A stretch of DNA of 64,000 nt from Streptomyces ortus. GTDB taxonomy: Bacteria; Actinomycetota; Actinomycetes; Streptomycetales; Streptomycetaceae. Location of the stretch: positions 384,361 to 448,360 of the forward strand of contig NZ_JAIFZO010000002.1 of NCBI RefSeq assembly GCF_026341275.1. The letters run 5' to 3'. Position numbers and translations under genes: made by a program. Position 1 is the first letter of the stretch. Every line of letters starts with the position of its first letter. This document shows positions 61,210 to 64,000 of this stretch, piece after piece. A model generated the notes under the pieces. That model saw nothing but the letters and a program-made list of their open reading frames with translations. It was not told the origin of the DNA and ran no database searches.

Positions 61210-62364
61210 GTGTCCCCCACCTACGACGTCGTCGTCATCGGTCTCGGCGGTATGGGCAGTGCCGCCGCTCATCATCTGTCCTCGCGCGGTGCGCGGGTGC
61301 TCGGGCTGGAGAAGTTCGGGCCCGTGCACCAGCGCGGTTCCAGTCACGGGGGCTCGCGGATCACCCGGCAGTCCTACTTCGAGGACCCGGCGTACGTACC
61401 GCTGCTGCTGCGCGCCTACGAGCTGTACGAGGACGTGGAGCGGGCCACCGGGCGGGACATCGCCACCCTGTGCGGCGGTGTGATGATCGGCCGGCCCGAC
61501 TCGCTGACCGTCTCCGGTTCGCTGCGCTCGGCCACGCAGTGGGACCTGCCGCACGACATGCTCGACGCGGCCGAGATCCGCCGCCGTTTCCCCACCCTCG
61601 CTCCGCAGGACGACGAGGTCGGTCTCTTCGAGAGGAAGGCCGGCCTCGTCCGACCCGAGAACATGGTCGCGGCTCATCTCCAGCTCGCCACCCGGCAGGG
61701 CGCGGACCTGCACTTCGACGAGCCGATGACCCACTGGGAGCCGTACCGGGACGGCGTACGCGTGCACACGGCCGAGGACACCTACACGGCGGGCCAGTTG
61801 GTGATCTGTCCGGGCGCCTGGGCGCCGCGGCTGCTCACCGACCTCGGGGTGCCGTTCACCATCGAGCGGCAGGTCATGTACTGGTTCCGGCCCAGGGGCG
61901 GGGTCCGGCCCTTCCTGCCGGAGAACCACCCGATCTACATCTGGGAGGACGCGGACAACGTCCAGGTGTACGGCTTCCCGGCCATCGACGGGCCGGAGCT
62001 GGGCGCCAAGGTCGCCTTCTTCCGCAAGGGGCAGGTGTGCACCCCGGAGACCATCGACCGCACGGTCCACGAGGACGAGATCCGGGCGATGGCGGATCAC
62101 ATGGCCCGTTGTGTCCCCGACCTGCCCGGCGCCTTCCTCAAGGCCGCCACCTGCATGTACTCCAACACCCCCGACGAACACTTCGTCATCGCCCGGCATC
62201 CCGCGCATCCCGAGTCCGTGACCGTGGCCTGCGGTTTCTCGGGCCACGGCTTCAAGTTCGTGCCGGTCGTCGGCGAGATCCTCGCCGATCTGGCCCTGAC
62301 GGGGACCACCCCCCACCCGATCGGCCTGTTCGACCCCCACCGCCTCGCCGCTGCGCCCGCCTGA
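61210..62364 (+). CDS. monomeric sarcosine oxidase/N-methyl amino acid oxidase-type flavoenzyme
   Basis: A 384-residue FAD enzyme of the MSOX/MTOX family. The FAD site is [33 protein letters not shown] follows. The covalent-flavin cysteine is in [15 protein letters not shown], and the C-terminal [12 protein letters not shown] motif is intact. It would oxidise sarcosine to glycine, formaldehyde and hydrogen peroxide. The GTG at 61210 has GGAGG upstream; the frame is open to 61132. The next gene starts 12 bases after the stop, so they share a transcript. Confidence 0.9.
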   Translation: MSPTYDVVVIGLGGMGSAAAHHLSSRGARVLGLEKFGPVHQRGSSHGGSRITRQSYFEDPAYVPLLLRAYELYEDVERATGRDIATLCGGVMIGRPDSLTVSGSLRSATQWDLPHDMLDAAEIRRRFPTLAPQDDEVGLFERKAGLVRPENMVAAHLQLATRQGADLHFDEPMTHWEPYRDGVRVHTAEDTYTAGQLVICPGAWAPRLLTDLGVPFTIERQVMYWFRPRGGVRPFLPENHPIYIWEDADNVQVYGFPAIDGPELGAKVAFFRKGQVCTPETIDRTVHEDEIRAMADHMARCVPDLPGAFLKAATCMYSNTPDEHFVIARHPAHPESVTVACGFSGHGFKFVPVVGEILADLALTGTTPHPIGLFDPHRLAAAPA

Positions 62365-62376
62365 GGAGGCCCCCTC

Positions 62377-63579
62377 GTGCCGACGACCCCCGTGCCCCAC
62401 GCCTCCGCCCAGCCGTCCCCGAGCCTGATCAGCACCCTGCCGGGGCGCTACTACACCGATCCGGAGATCTTCCGGCAGGAACAGGAGCACGTCTTCGAGT
62501 CGATGTGGTTCTGCGCGGTCCGCGGCGCCGATCTGGCCCGGCCCGGCGCGTTCCGCACGGTCCAGGTGGGCCGGGAGAACGTCCTGGTCACCCGGACGCG
62601 CACCGGTGAGCTGCGGGCCTTCCTCAACATCTGCCGGCACCGCGGGGCCCGGCTCTGCACCGAGGAGGCCGGCGAGGTCCGGCGCACCCTCCAGTGCCCG
62701 TACCACGCGTGGACGTACGGACTGGACGGGAAGCTGATCGCGGCACCGAACCTGGTGAGGATGCCGGACGTCGACCGCACGACGTACGGGCTGGTCACCG
62801 TCGCGCTGCGGGAGTGGCTCGGGTACGCCTGGGTGTGTCTGGCCGACGAACCGCCGTCCTTCGAGGAGACGGTGATGGGCGCGGCCGTCGAACGGCTCGG
62901 GAACGTCGCGGCCATCGAGCACTACGGCACGCAGAACCTCGCTCTCGGCAGGCGCGTCACCTATGACGTGCGGGCGAACTGGAAGCTGATCGTCGAGAAC
63001 TTCATGGAGTGCTACCACTGCGCGACGATCCACCCCGAACTCACCGAGGTGCTGCCGGAGTTCGCGGACGGTTATGCCGCGCAGTACTACGTGGGCCACG
63101 GCGCCGAGTTCGGCGACGAGGTCAAGGGGTTCACCGTCGACGGGAGCGAGGGATTCGGGCGGCTGCCCGAGGTCGCCGAGGAACAGGACCGCCGTTATTA
63201 TGCGATAACGGTCAAACCCACGGTGTTCATCAATCTCGTTCCCGACCATGTCATCCTGCACCGCATGTTCCCGCTCGCCGAGGACCGCACGATCGTGGAG
63301 TGCGACTGGCTCTACGCCCCCGAGGTCGTCGAGTCGGGCGCCGATGTGTCGAGGTCCGTGGAACTCTTCCACCGGGTCAACACCCAGGACTTCGAGGCGT
63401 GCGAGCGAACGCAGCCCGCCATGGCGTCCCGCGCCTACCGCGCGGGCGGGGTGCTGGTGCCCACCGAGCACCACATCGGGATGTTCCACGAGTGGCTCAT
63501 CGGCATGCTGGGAGGCAGGGATGGCGGATCTCTACATCGGCGGCACCTGGACGAGCGCGCGGGAGAAACGCACCCGTGA
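62377..63579 (+). CDS. gbcA: Rieske oxygenase alpha subunit, glycine betaine demethylase type (GbcA-like)
   Basis: A 400-residue ring-hydroxylating-type oxygenase. The Rieske cluster is Cys86-x-His88 (CRHRGARLC) and Cys107-x2-His110 (CPYHAW). The mononuclear iron site is NFMECYHCATIHPE with His214 and His219. GbcA-type enzymes demethylate glycine betaine to dimethylglycine, with formaldehyde release. Company with dimethylglycine- and sarcosine-oxidising enzymes supports that substrate. The GTG at 62377 follows GAGGAGG. Its last 59 bases overlap the next gene in another frame. The reductase/ferredoxin at 54.5-56.2 kb are probable electron donors. Confidence 0.87.
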   Translation: MPTTPVPHASAQPSPSLISTLPGRYYTDPEIFRQEQEHVFESMWFCAVRGADLARPGAFRTVQVGRENVLVTRTRTGELRAFLNICRHRGARLCTEEAGEVRRTLQCPYHAWTYGLDGKLIAAPNLVRMPDVDRTTYGLVTVALREWLGYAWVCLADEPPSFEETVMGAAVERLGNVAAIEHYGTQNLALGRRVTYDVRANWKLIVENFMECYHCATIHPELTEVLPEFADGYAAQYYVGHGAEFGDEVKGFTVDGSEGFGRLPEVAEEQDRRYYAITVKPTVFINLVPDHVILHRMFPLAEDRTIVECDWLYAPEVVESGADVSRSVELFHRVNTQDFEACERTQPAMASRAYRAGGVLVPTEHHIGMFHEWLIGMLGGRDGGSLHRRHLDERAGETHP

Positions 63580-64000
63580 GATCCGCTGTCCGGCCGACGG
63601 ATCGCTCGTCGCGGTCGTCGACGAGGCGGGCGGCGAGGACACCGCCGCCGCGATCGCGGCGGCGCGCCGCGCCTTCGACGAAGGACCCTGGCCGCGGACC
63701 CCCGTGAACGAACGCGGCGACCTGCTGCTGCGCGTCGCCGACCTGCTCGCCCGCGACAAGGACGCACTCGCCAGGGCGGAGTCCCTCGACACCGGCAAAC
63801 GCCTGGTGGAGAGCGAGTACGACATCGACGACATCGAGAACTGCTTCCGCTACTTCGGGCGGCTCGTCGCCGCCGAGTCCGGCCGGGTCGTGGAGACGGG
63901 CACGGAGGGCGTCGACAGCCGGGTCGTACACGAACCGGTCGGGGTCTGCGCGCTGATCACCCCCTGGAACTATCCGCTGCTCCAGACCGCCTGGAAGGTC
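63521..64000 (+). CDS. betB: betaine-aldehyde dehydrogenase-like, N-terminal part
   Basis: An aldehyde dehydrogenase gene cut by the right edge after 160 codons. It starts MADLYIGGTWTSAREKRTRE and contains SLDTGKRLVESEYDIDDIEN and VCALITPWNYPLLQTAWKV, the latter being the start of the NAD-binding region. The catalytic Cys and Glu are outside the window. The ATG at 63521 has GGAGG seven bases upstream and lies inside the end of the oxygenase gene. Context favours oxidation of betaine aldehyde to glycine betaine, but other aldehydes cannot be excluded. Confidence 0.85.
   Translation, partial: MADLYIGGTWTSAREKRTREIRCPADGSLVAVVDEAGGEDTAAAIAAARRAFDEGPWPRTPVNERGDLLLRVADLLARDKDALARAESLDTGKRLVESEYDIDDIENCFRYFGRLVAAESGRVVETGTEGVDSRVVHEPVGVCALITPWNYPLLQTAWKV

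Overview
The window reads as chromosomal DNA of a Streptomyces species. Base composition is very GC-rich with strong G/C at third codon positions, GTG starts are frequent, and several families are typical of the genus: a conservon, DUF5999, a mycothiol-dependent dehydrogenase and an MocR/PPOX pair. Dispersed intergenic repeats that I recognise from Streptomyces genomes are also present. Gene content and order agree with my memory of the SCO1360-SCO1400 region of S. coelicolor (gcvP, dinB, MerR genes, FHA, DUF881, manC-like, crr, ptsI). That comparison was not computed. About 50 protein genes, one complete rRNA operon and one tandem riboswitch are supported.

Layout. 1-14.6 kb holds mixed accessory and housekeeping genes: a LysR fragment, two EamA exporters, an MocR/PPOX divergon, a stand-alone Clp-N protein, SRPBCC, PadR, PhzF, a CPBP protease, a substrate-binding/VWA protein and a glutamate-cysteine ligase homologue. 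14.7-17.9 kb is gcvP with a tandem glycine riboswitch and a curious 20-bp repeat of its own 3' end. 18.4-28.6 kb is a long minus-strand run: CDP-alcohol transferase, nucleotidyltransferase/PMM fusion, DUF881, small basic protein, DUF881, FHA/GarA-like, FtsR-like MerR, bifunctional nuclease, MerR, then dinB. It matches the Mycobacterium tuberculosis Rv1822-Rv1830 order. 28.7-33.9 kb is an rRNA operon on the minus strand (16S-23S-5S, no spacer tRNA), divergent from crr-ptsI (34.5-36.7 kb).

36.8-48.6 kb carries a conserved hypothetical gene, acetoacetyl-CoA ligase, a GH31 glycosidase, a Nudix protein, a VanX-type dipeptidase, a DUF35/thiolase-like pair and glpF-glpK. 48.6-53.1 kb is a full conservon (kinase, roadblock, DUF742, GTPase), divergent from a repeat-rich membrane protein gene.

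54.5-64.0 kb is the most coherent metabolic unit: glycine betaine breakdown. A Rieske oxygenase would remove the first methyl group, fed by the linked FAD reductase and Rieske ferredoxin. A dimethylglycine-oxidase-like protein and a sarcosine-oxidase-like protein would remove the next two. A mycothiol-dependent dehydrogenase would oxidise the formaldehyde, and a betaine-aldehyde-dehydrogenase-like gene starts at the window edge. The glycine produced could enter the glycine cleavage system encoded by gcvP about 45 kb away. An IclR gene sits between the two arms, and two related 32-bp sites with GCGCA half-sites exactly 19 bp apart lie in the two control regions. I infer these are its operators.
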